DNA of 64,000 nucleotides from Chamaecrista fasciculata (Eukaryota; Streptophyta; Magnoliopsida; Fabales; Fabaceae). The translations under genes were made by a program, and so were the position numbers. A model generated the notes under the pieces. That model did not search any database and was not told the origin of the DNA. It saw only the letters and a list, made by a program, of their open reading frames with translations. The DNA lies in assembly GCA_003254925.1 (NCBI GenBank), contig QANZ01053186.1, positions 449,637-513,636 on the forward strand, given 5' to 3'. This document shows, in pieces, positions 49,238 to 59,430 of this stretch. Position 1 is the stretch's first letter. Each line of letters begins with the position of its first letter.

Positions 49238-49333
49238 AATCAGAGTGAAGTAATATTACTTTTGATTGAGTCACCAGACGACCTCAAAGATAAAGTTGTT
49301 GGAGCCATAGATCTCTTGAAGAATGCTAATTAA
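49238..49333 (+). pseudogene. Remnant of a PABP C-terminal (MLLE) exon
   Basis: The frame from 49238 reads NQSEVILLLIESPDDLKDKV then VGAIDLLKNAN and TAA, the last third of the MLLE domain of poly(A)-binding protein (family: TEVLHLIESPDALKAKV-like). No other part of a PABP gene is upstream. It is closer to standard PABP in places (ESPDDL) than the gene at 50851 (ESLNDL), so it marks a second, almost erased tandem copy. Confidence 0.8.
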
Positions 49334-50257
49334 CTACAAAAATTTTGTTGACCAATGTCAAAATTTCAATTTATCTGTATGTTTTTTTAGTTTTTTAATT
49401 TATATCATGTACTACGCTTAATCATATCTATAAAATTTGGGTTAGATTATAATGTAAAGTTTGATTCTTGACATGAGATGCAATGGGTCATGAGCCAATA
49501 AGATAATGATATGTGGAAGAGTTAGTTGTATCACTTGTATGTAACTAGTTATGTGACTCCATATACAATTTTAATTGGTTAAAAAAATTATTATTTTTAG
49601 CATTAAATTACATCAATGACTATAATTATGTCTCATCAGCAATTACATTCCATGTCAAGAATCAAACTTTGTATCTTAGACTAACCCTATTACTAAACAT
49701 ACAAAATAGTACAAAATAACCAATTATTATCAATTTTTGTAAAACGAAATATACTTTTCCAATTATTTGTAAAATTCTTTAATTTGGAGTAATGGACAAA
49801 CATGTTTAAGAAAAAAATTTAAACCAGAAATATGAAAATGTAATTACCATAAAGTTTAGAGGTTAAAACATAAATATATGAAAAGTTATGGAGACAAGTT
49901 TAATAAGTATCCTTTTCATATGGCGTATCTTAAACAAACCCATAAAATTTTAATATCAACACTTGATATGCCAAAGAAGCAATATATTAATTTAAAGTTT
50001 ATTTAATGTTAAGATTTAAATATGAGTGTATGACAAATATTCCAATCTTATATCCAGTTATGCCCTCAGTTATTTAGCAATATATTAATTTAAAGTTTAT
50101 CAAGACTTGTACAGTTGTAGTATGGTTGTTATTTAGTAACTGTATTCGTTATTTTCTGTTTCCTGAAGAGATAGTTCTTTTACAGTTATGCCCTCAGTTC
50201 AGTTGTATTATTGTATACGTTTTATTCGTTTACTCTTTTGCCCCTTGGATATATATA

Positions 50258-50640
50258 GGTTAAAAATTCATTTTGGTCCTCAAACTATGGGGTAAATTTT
50301 ATTTTGGTCCTAAAATTATTTTTTGTTTCATTTTAGTCCTCAAACTTAACTCATTTGTTTCGTCTTGGTCCTTAAAATGTGATTTCGTCAGGTTTCAACC
50401 GTTAGTTATAACTTGGAAAGTTTAGATAGACCATTTCTCTCTTATATATATCTTAATAAATGAGTTGACAAAAAGAGAAAGAATTTTCTTTTTTAGTAAA
50501 AAATTGGAGATAAAAATCAGTCACAAATAACGACATAAACTATATTAAATTACATTTTGGGAACTAAAACAGAAAGTGTGAAAATTTGAGGACTAAAACA
50601 GAACAAAAAATAGTTCTTGGACCAAAATGAGTATTTATCC
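50258..50640. mobile_element. TIR element (MITE), upstream copy
   Basis: Left end GGTTAAAAATTCATTTTGGTCC; right end, read on the other strand, GGATAAATACTCATTTTGGTCC. Arms of about 90 bases pair imperfectly, with repeated TTTTAGTCCTCAAA motifs. TATATA lies at both flanks. Its counterpart is at 53817-54270. Confidence 0.72.
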
Positions 50641-50642
50641 TC

Positions 50643-50650
50643 TATATATA
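50643..50650 (+). promoter_or_regulatory. TATA-like element of the PABP-like gene
   Basis: TATATATA about 200 bases before the ATG at 50851, at the outer edge of the TIR element; a second candidate, TATATAAG, lies at about 50677. The same TATA-like block is present in the other duplicated segment at about 54275. Confidence 0.4.
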
Positions 50651-50850
50651 TTGCCAGATTTTGCCTCTTGGACATGTATATAAGCTTTTCAGTAATTCAG
50701 TGTGATGAATAAAGATAACCGAATTTTAATCTCCCTCCATTTCTGATCTCGTTCTCTGAGTATAATTTCCATTTTTTGAATTCATCTCCAGCGGCAAAAG
50801 CACTAGACGTGTTGAATTTGACTCCATTGAAAGGCAAAAATATTAGGATC

Positions 50851-52261
50851 ATGTCTTCGGGTAGAGATTTTCGAAGGAATGATTCTGCAAATGTATCTAT
50901 CAAGGTACGATATCGACTGTATTGAATAGCACTGAATCTTTCTCTTAATTTTTCTTCAGCGATTTACATTTCAGCTGCTAAATTTTCAAGATTACAATTT
51001 CTTGCGCTTTATATTTGTGTTGCAGAATCTGGATAAATCAACTGATCACGATGCCTTGAGTGAGACTTTTTCTTCTTTCGGAAATATTCTATCTTGCAAG
51101 GTTGAAACTGATCCTTCTGGCGTTTCCAAAGGCTTTGGATTTGTACAATTCGACAATGACGAATCGGCTCAAAATGCAATTAACGCATTAAATGGGACGA
51201 TAATAAAGAATAAGAAGGTGTATGTAGGCCTTTTTCAGAGAAAGCAGGATAGGTTGAAAAACATAGCAGAGTCACTAACAGAGGAAGACTTAAAGAAAAT
51301 CTCTGAACAACCACTATCGGTAATAATAATCATTAACAATTAATGTATCCTTTCAACTATATATATATATATGATTTAATTATAAATACCCTATGACCTA
51401 TATCACATTTAATATTCGTTTAAATGATCCATATATATATATATGCAGGAGGAACTATTTCGCCAACTCCAAAATGGTGCTCGTGTGTCCCTTCCGAATT
51501 CCGATAATATTGAAAAAGAGTGCCTATATTCCTTTTTGTTCTTCACTTGCACAACGACCACGATTTTATGTTCCACGGGTAACGTAACGATCATTAATTA
51601 ACAACTAATCTATCCTTATCTTTGTTAAGTCATATAGAATTCAGTGAAAAGTACAAATATCTCGTTTAACTTTGTCTTCGTTGCAAATATATATACTATT
51701 AATTTATCAAATCAATTATGCAAATAATTAAATTCATCTTTCTACTGTGATTTGATTACAAATACCCTTTGAACTACATTCAGCTAATAAATCTTTTCAT
51801 TTATATGCCATATTTTTTTATGTTCATCGATGATGTCATCTTGTTTGCCATTTTTCTATTTCTGTTATGATATATATATATATATACTTTTGGTGTTATG
51901 ATATCTGCAGCATCTGCCACATCCCTCTCAATTTAATAATATGCAAGAAGTTGGAAAAAGTTCAGACGATGTAGCCCAATCATTGGCTACAGTCATTGTA
52001 AATGCTCATACTAATCGACAGAGAACTGTAAGACATGTTTCGTTTCTTAACTTTGATGATGAATCTTATTAATGTTTAATGTTAATGGTGAGTTTTGATT
52101 TTATATAGATTTTGGGTGAAGCAGCATCTAAAGTTACAGGCATGATTTTGGAGATGGAGAGTGAAATAATGTGTATAATCGAGTCATTAAATGACCTCAA
52201 GGCTAAAATTGCTGAAGCGATTGATGTCTTGAGGAATGTTGCCTCTGAAAGTCTTGATTAG
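50851..52261 (+). CDS. Truncated poly(A)-binding-protein-like gene (one RRM plus degenerate MLLE)
   Basis: Exons by eye: 50851-50904, 51026-51319, 51449-51583, 51911-52027, 52109-52261, about 249 residues. Exons 1-2 encode PABP RRM2 (NVSIKNLDKSTDHDALSETF, RNP1-like SKGFGFVQF), then SLTEEDLKK, a stub resembling the start of RRM3. The last exons encode the tail QRTILGEAASKVTGMILEME and the rest of MLLE, with a core gap of about ten residues (the LYPLVDQLE part is missing after ILGE). RRM1-derived sequence continues in frame upstream (AAKALDVLNLTPLKGKNIRI) without its first part, so the start codon is the old internal Met of RRM1. Exon 3 is the weak point: its frame is not PABP-like, and only the second of two overlapping GTAACG donors (51584) keeps the frame open; using the first (51579) stops it in exon 4. 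Could be a small expressed gene or a young pseudogene. Confidence 0.7.
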
Positions 52262-52999
52262 TTGATTATAATCCTCTCTAATTTGATTTCTATACTAAGA
52301 ACTCTTGTCACAATTTTGTAATTTTTAGGATTAAACAGTGTCACGTTTACACTTCTCCAAGCTATTGATTGATATGTGTCAGTCAATAGTAAGAATGCAT
52401 TGGGGTGGTTTTGTTCTTGAGAGATATTTGTTTACTTTAACTGTTCACACTTTCAGGTAAAAAAAGGAAAAAAAAAAAAACTATTCATACTTTGGTGTTG
52501 TATATATTAGTCTTTTTTTTTTTTTTCTTATCATTTTTGTTCGGTTGCGTTATAAGAATTCGAATCTTAAATAATAACAATAATGTAGGTTGTTTATAAA
52601 AGATTTTCCAATAACACTTGAAGACGAGTTCTTTTTTAATTCAAGTAACTTTAGGACCTTAGGCATAAAAAGAGGCCAAAACTAAGTAACTTTATAACTT
52701 ATACATACGATTTTCAAGTGAGGTTGACTTCTTAAGTTCATTTAAACTTATTGTAGATTTTTGAATTATATTATCGCTAAACATTCTTTATTTAAGATGT
52801 AAATTTTATACAAGTGCTTTCTATTCGATGTTATCTGGTTGATTAAAATTTGGATAATTTTAAAATGATAATTTGACAAAAGGACTTCTTTATTTTAAAT
52901 TTTACATTAATTTTTAATTTTATTTCTAAAATTTTCTATTTTGATAAATTTTATTTTTTACCTAACTCCATCAAATGACTTAAGGATAAATTCCATGTG
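52262..52999. other. Spacer after the PABP-like gene
   Basis: Probable 3' UTR followed by AT-rich DNA. Nothing recognised. Confidence 0.4.
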
Positions 53000-54310
53000 A
53001 ATATATTTTTAGGAGATACTTTGATCAATCTTACTTTTTACATTTGATCAAAGATTTTTAAAATTTGTAATTTTGTACAAATAATTATTTTTATTAATTT
53101 ATTTTATTGAAAATATCATTCTTTTTAAAAAAATGACTATTATAGTGATTACAATAATTATTAATTTGAGTTTGGATTAATTAATGTAAAATGTCACCTG
53201 ATTTTTTCTAATAAAAATTTTAACGAAGGATTTATTTGTACAAATTAAAATATGTAAGAAAGTTTTTGCCACTCTTCAAAGTTTAAGAAGTTTTTTTTTA
53301 TACAACGGCCAAAGTTTAATGCAAATATTGCCAATCGAAAATGAATAAAGATAGCAAAATTTATTGATACAACATAAAACTCTTGAGTCTTGATCAATTT
53401 AACAGTTTTTGTCTTAATAAGAATTAAAAAATCTTTAGAATATATAAAATTATTATTGTTATTCTTTTAAGAAAAAGTGTATTATGGATATAAAATTTTA
53501 AATATCAAGGACTTGATATGCCACGGAAGCAATATATTAATTTAAAGTTTATTTAATGTTAGGATTTAAGTATATGACAAATATTTTAATTTTATATCCA
53601 GTTATTCCCTCAGTTATTTTGCAATTAATAAAGTTTATCAAGACTTGTACATGTACAACAGTAGTAGTATAGTTATTATTTTCTGGCCAAAAAAATAGTA
53701 TGGTTGTTATTTAGCAGTTATGTATTCGTTATTTTCTGTTTCCTGAATTACAGTTATGCCCTCAGATCAGTTAGTTACGTTTTATTTTTTCACTCTTTTG
53801 CCCCTTGGATATATATGGTGAAAACTTCATTTTGATCCTCAAACTATGGGATAAATTCCATTTAGCTCTTAAGACTTTGTTTTTGCTCCGTTTTAGTTGC
53901 AAACTTTTACATTTGTTCTATTTTAGTTCTTGAAATATGATTTCATCGGATTTATGTCATTATTTATAACTTGTACAGTTAGGATAGATGAATCTTTTCT
54001 TTCTTATATATATGACAAAGAGAGAAAAAAGAATTTTCATTCTTAGTCAATCACAAATTGAAGATAAAAATCAACCATAAATTTGTGACTAAGAATAAAT
54101 TTTTTTTATTTCTCTCTTTACCAAAAATAACGACAAATTCTATGGAAACACATTTTAGAGACTAAAATGGAACAAGTGTGAAAGTTTGGGGACCAAAGAG
54201 AACAAAAACTACTTTTAGGATTAAAATGAAATTTATTCCATAGTTTGAAGACCAAAATGAGTATTTGACCTCTATATATATATTGCCAGATTTTGCCACT
54301 TGGATATGTA
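53000..54310 (+). repeat. Duplicated segment, downstream copy
   Basis: Partner of 48920-50690 in the same orientation (matched blocks listed there). It lacks the MLLE remnant and is shorter between the first and second blocks. It ends where the decayed ubinuclein gene begins. Confidence 0.8.
53817..54270. mobile_element. TIR element (MITE), downstream copy
   Basis: Counterpart of 50258-50640 inside the duplicated segment, with the same CCCCTTGGATATATA left flank and TATATATATTGCCAGATTTT right flank, so it was present before the duplication. It is about 70 bases longer in the middle. Confidence 0.7.
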
Positions 54311-56352
54311 CATAAACTTGAAATCATCTAGCAGTGCTCTAGCATTTGAATCATTCTGAAGGCTTTTGATGCTATAGGTGCTCTTACTTTGATTTAATTC
54401 CCTTCATCATAGTATGGTTCATACAGTTTAATTATTTTTTATAAGATATAACTTGAAGTTATATGAAATTTATGGATTCAAGGTTATCAAGGTATGGATT
54501 AAAAGTAACTTGTCACATGCTTAATTTTTGTCTTATTTTTCACTTGGGAGTTTGTCTACCAGCTTATTGTTTTCTTGAAATTGTGGGTGGTTGTATGCTT
54601 AATTTCTTACAATCCTCTGCTCATCTCGTTTAGGGACAGCCTACTGATTACTGAAGATGAAGCGAATGATGCTGCTTTTCCACACCGTTTCAGTGCTGTA
54701 ATAGAGAAGATTGAACGCCTTTACATGGTACATATAAATTGCTTGTGGAGATTTTTACTCTCTGATCTCTATCAGCTTATTTAGTTTTGACCATTAGATT
54801 CATAGATGATCATAAGTATTAATATTTTATACAAAGTTTCCAAGTGGTAACAGTGGAATACTANGCCATTGAATAATACCACACAGAACTTTGTCAGAAA
54901 TCTTTTGTAGACTTTGTGTAGGAGCATGTTAAATCCTCCTCTTATTTGTACAATCTTTCTTCTTTCTAAGAAAATTTCTTTTATTATTATTTGTTAAAAA
55001 GAAGCAACTGTTAGTTTTAAATTGTTTTGGTTTCATTGCTGAAGGTCTGTTTGTCACTCTGATTTTATCATACTTTTAGATAACTCTATTATTTTTGCAT
55101 TTAATGTATCATTAGTTATATCTTTTAATTATAGTTGTCTTCCATCTATGGCAATAATCCCTTTCATCATGTTTCTTGACCACATTTTGGCTATTATTTT
55201 TCAGGTTTGTAGTAAATCTTTTTCACTGTGACATTTGTTTTTTCAATGTAGCATTGATTTTCTGCATGTATGTTGTTGAAGATTGAAGTCTATAAATAAA
55301 GTTGTATGAATTTCTATTGATTCATACTGATCTACATTTTTTTATTTTGCTGTAACCAGAAATGAACCTCTGGCCTTACCTAACCAGCAACCAAAGAAAA
55401 GGCGCAGAAAAGATATGTTGAAGAATCCTGGTGAAAATGACGAGGGTCAAGGACCAATTAAGCATGGAAGAGTGGGCAAGACTGCAGCTGGAAAGGCACA
55501 ATCGTTGCCAGTGAAAAATATGTTGAATTCTTCACAGGACTTGCCCACACCTATTGAACATACTGATGAACTTAAATTTCAGAATCAGTTGGAAGTCTCT
55601 GGAATTTGTTCAAAAAAGAAAAGTGCTGATTATAAACCAATTTTAGATCCTGTTTCTTTGAAAGTATCAAATGAGGGCACTCCTGCCTCTGTGTCAGATA
55701 CCAAGGACATTGATAAACTGAAGATAGGAAACCTTCAATCCAGGAAAATGATTGATAAATACAAAGATGCAAGTGGCTTATCTGATACTTCCCAGAAGAA
55801 ATTCCTTGAAAAAAGTGTTGATCCACATTCCAAATCTCAACATGGAAAACCCACGACAAGTAGTATTGATGATTTGGAAAATAAAGTCCGTTCAAAAGAA
55901 AAGAATGGCATCCGTGAACTGCCTGATCTTAACTTGTCTGAGGGAAAGAGTTCCATCCCAGCAACGGTAGGTTTTCTTGTCTGAGGGTGGGTGGTTGCTT
56001 TTCTGTTGTTTTCCTGTTTAATTTCAACTTGTTGTAATTAGAATATTTTTGGCACTTAAAAAAATAATCCTGAGAATCAACTTCCCCACAAAATACAAAT
56101 ATTCCCCTGCAGCTCTTCTGATTTCCTAGCAGTATTTCTACCCTCTCTCGTAATTTAATATCTTGACTGTCATGATTCATGAACCATGCTCCTTAATCTA
56201 AAATGTTAGTTACTCAAATTAAGGGTCACTGGTATATGTGGGGTGATTGTTTAAAGAAAATGGACGGGGCAATATGATGGGTACCATAGCTCTATAATGG
56301 CTTCTTCATGACTTGGTATAATTTAAATATTTAATTTTTCTAATTAATGAGT

Positions 56353-56445
56353 ACAGCCTCTTTGCAAAGCAGGGTTAAGGCTGCATACATCTTGACCCTC
56401 CCCATACCCCACCTAGTGGGAGCCTCGTGCACTGGGCCGCCTTTA
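56353..56445 (+). mobile_element. 5'-truncated Au-like SINE
   Basis: ACAGCCTCTTTGCAAAGCAG, GGTTAAGGCTGCATACATC, GACCCTCCCCATACCCC and GGGAGCCTCGTGCACTGGGC match the 3' two-thirds of the Au SINE family widespread in plants. The tRNA-like head is missing. It sits in an intron of the ubinuclein copy. Confidence 0.8.
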
Positions 56446-57377
56446 TTGAGTACTGGTGTTGACATCTTTGACAATGAAATTTTGGTTTTGAAAATTCTTG
56501 CCGCTTTTTCTTAAGAAAGAAATACAATTATGAATATAGGATCTGTTAGTACAAGTGGTATTCACATGATTGTTTCAATCCTTTGCAGAAATTGCCATAC
56601 ATGCCCAAGAAAGAAGGATCTAGTGTTCGGCCAAAAACTTCAATGCTTGAAAAGGCTATTAGAGAGTTAGAGAGGATGGTTGCAGAATGTAAGTTCTGAT
56701 AGTTTTACGAAGTCTGTATTTCTCATTGATATGAAGTGCTATTTTTTTTTTAAAATCTCTCTTTTGGGTAATATTTCAGCAAGGCCACCTGCAATGGAAA
56801 ACCAGGATGCAGATACTATATCCCAGGCAGTCAAAAGGAGGTTGCCTAGAGAAATAAAGCTAAAGCTTGCTAAAGTTGCTAGATTAGCAGTACAGGCAAA
56901 TGTAAATTTCAAATAATTTTAACGTTACTTATATGCTACTTGATCAGGCAGCTTTATTACTTGTTTGAGTTATTTTTTATTTTTATAGGGATTCCTTTTC
57001 CTCATCCATATGCACTTTATTTCCTTTATTTCTCATCTTCAATTCTTCCTTTTATTAAAAACTTGTTCTTTTTGCTTTGAGACATATGGCATATGCACAA
57101 TATTAACTACACTGCTTGTTACTTTAGGGCTTTGAATAATTTGATATTAACTGTATGTATTTTCCTGCAGCAGGCAAGCCATGGGAAGGTATCAAAGGAG
57201 TTAATTAACCATCTAATGGGTATTTTAGGGCACCTGATTCAGCTCAGAACCTTAAAGGTATTGCAGCCTGTTAAATATAAATAGATAACCCTTCATTACC
57301 TGTAGGTTCATCTTAAAATTTTAATTGCCCCTCAGACTATTCTAAAGCTGACATTATATAGTTGGGGCTTGGTGTAT

Positions 57378-57985
57378 GATAGAGACCTAAGTGACCTTTT
57401 GGAATCCTCCCTCAAAAGCTAGCAATCGAACGGGGAGAACCAACTAACTAAGGAACTTTAATACTCTACCAAGCATTCCATTATACTTGATGTGGGACTT
57501 AAGCGTCTCATAGTACCCAAGTCCTTATCATAGCACCACCCCTAAAGAGTCGATGCCCTAGCTGCTACACTCTTAACGATACTTTACTCTATGACACTTC
57601 ACTTACCGGTCAGAACCCTTTGAAGGTCAAGATCCTTTTTATGTAGCCCTTTTTGTGCCGTTTACAACTAGACTTTGATAATAATTTATAGAGACCAAGT
57701 AACCTTGGAGAACCCTCCTTTAAAAGTTAGCTATTGAAGGGAGAGAACCAAGGCGCTTAACTACTTCATTGAGCATTCCATTCTACTCAATGTGGGACTT
57801 AGGCATCTCATATCCCCATCAGTGTATTTTGAGGGTGTGATAGAGACCCAAGTGACCTTGGGGAACCCTCCTTCAAAAGCTAGCTGTTGAAAGGGGAGAA
57901 CCAAGTCACTTCAATACTCTACCGAGCATCTCATTCTACTCGATGTAGGATTTAGGCATCCCATATTACCTAAGTCCCTATCAGG
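57378..57985 (-). mobile_element. TRIM-like element with three terminal-repeat copies
   Basis: Three direct copies of a 145-150 bp unit (57378-57525, 57680-57823, 57838-57985), each framed by GATAGAGACC at the left and TATCA-type ends, i.e. TGATAGGGAC...TCTATCA on the - strand. Shared core: AAAGCTAG near the left, then GGGAGAACCAA and TGTGGGACTTAGGC. On the - strand the 150 bp between the first two copies starts with a degenerate methionine-tRNA primer site (TTATCAAAGTC) and ends with a purine-rich AGGGGTGGTGC, as in miniature LTR elements. Confidence 0.65.
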
Positions 57986-59430
57986 TTGAAAATTTTGATT
58001 TTCAATGTTGGTAATACTTATTTTAGCGCTCAAATTCCTTAATACTTGATGATTGATAACTTCAAATATCTCAACATTATTCTATCAGTTGTTGAGGTGA
58101 TTAGGATGCAGGCCCCCTCTCTGGAACCCAAGGTATATTAGGGTTACCCCTGCTGTTATGTGCCATATCAATCTCATTTAAACTCATAATGCCTTTTATA
58201 AGATACTAAATCTTATGTTGTATTTCCTAGCTTCTGATGCAGAGGTCAGTATTTTATAACTGTTTTATAGTCATATTTAGATTCACGCTTTTGGTTATTT
58301 AATTTGAGATGCTTATTTATTTTGTGGGGGGTGGTGTTGGGATTTCAGCAGCAAGCTGCAGCTTCTGGCAGTTTTCAAGAACTTGGTCCTGATGGAAAAG
58401 CATTGGATAAAAGGATGGACACAGCACTGGAGGACAAGATTTGTGATCTATATGACCTTTTTGTGGATGTACTGAAGTTTTAGCTATAAATTATTTTTAG
58501 AATAAGTTTGATTAAAGAAAAGATTTTTTATGATATCGTATTTGCAATTTTTTTAGGGGTTGGACGATGATGCAGGTCCACAAATCAGAAAGCTGTATGC
58601 TGAGGTGCTTTAAATTATTTTTTCTTTTTTCTTTTTTTTCTGAATTTTGCAATGATGCTGAGGACCATAAACTTGATCAACTTGTTTTTTCTTTGGAGCG
58701 TTTGTTTTGGTATCATCTCACTGCATCCTAATTTAAGTTAAACTTGCATATTATTTGCCTCTAAAGTAACGCTATCTACTGTGACATTTAAGCTCCGCCC
58801 ATTCTTTTTCTTTAAGAAACTGGAGTTGGAATTTCTGTTTAGAATTTAATGGTTTTACTATTGCCTTCACTGTTTCATATGATAACTTCTTGACCACCAA
58901 TTTCATATTTCTCCCCAAAATTACTCCTGTTGTTTCAAGAGCTTTAAATAATTTGTAGTATTTTTAATGTTGGAGAAGTCATACTCTGAAAATTTAGCAG
59001 TGTTTTGAAATTTGAGACAAACTGATATTGAGTAATCCACTGATTTCCTTGGTTGAAGTTGTTTTGGCTGTCAGTTGATTTCTTTTTCACTGGTTTATTT
59101 ATCTGATGTAGATGGTGAGAACTTTTTTAATCATTCCTATCTCTCTGAGGTTTTCCATCATTTTTAGTTGATTTCTGTTTCACTGGTTTACTTGCTTATT
59201 TATTAGGATCATGAAAAAATAAAGAGTAAAAAGATGTTGGCCACCCGGCAAGACGAGACGGTTCGATTTGATGCTAGTTCTGTTGCTTCACAACACACTA
59301 TGCGGGAGAAAATTACACCTGAATCTAGCTGTCACCGGTTTCTAATACAGTTACCACCGTTGAGAAAGTAAAGGGAAGTTCAACCAATTCTCAACCAACA
59401 TCACTTCCAGGTCTTGAACAGTCTAGCTAA

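Larger units (their letters stand above)
48920..50690 (+). repeat. Duplicated segment, upstream copy
   Basis: Several blocks recur in the same order and orientation about 3.5-4.1 kb downstream: near 48965 (AATTTTGTACAAATTACTATT) at about 53062; near 49970 (AAGCAATATATTAATTTAAAG) at about 53525; near 50093 (AAAGTTTATCAAGACTTGTACA) at about 53630; and the TIR element at 50258 at 53817. This segment and its partner flank the PABP-like gene, so the locus underwent a tandem duplication. Confidence 0.8.
54634..59430 (+). pseudogene. Decayed ubinuclein (UBN1/UBN2) gene
   Basis: Ubinuclein is a subunit of the HIRA histone H3.3 chaperone complex. Exon-like pieces with splice sites: 54634-54727 (HRFSAVIEKIERLYM), 55360-55966 (PKKRRRKDM, SSKKKSAD-like SKKKSADYKP, RELPDLNLSEGKS), 56589-56688 (MLEKAIRELERMVAE), 56780-56901 (VKRRLPREIKLKLAKVARLA), 57171-57257 (GKVSKELINHLMGILGHLIQ), 58349-58468 (DTALEDKICDLYDLFVD), 58557-58604 (GLDDDAGPQIRKLYAE), 59207 onward (DHEKIKSKKMLATRQDETVR). 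Missing: the 5' exons, the acidic HRD core (the DDDxYDTEDSFIDDAELDEY-type segment that binds HIRA) between the first two pieces, and the exon with the ELWPNGFMD-type block before 59207. A frameshift near 59335 puts the following tail in another frame, ending TAA 59428-59430. It is therefore a broken copy; it may still be transcribed, since all remaining splice sites look usable. Confidence 0.85.
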
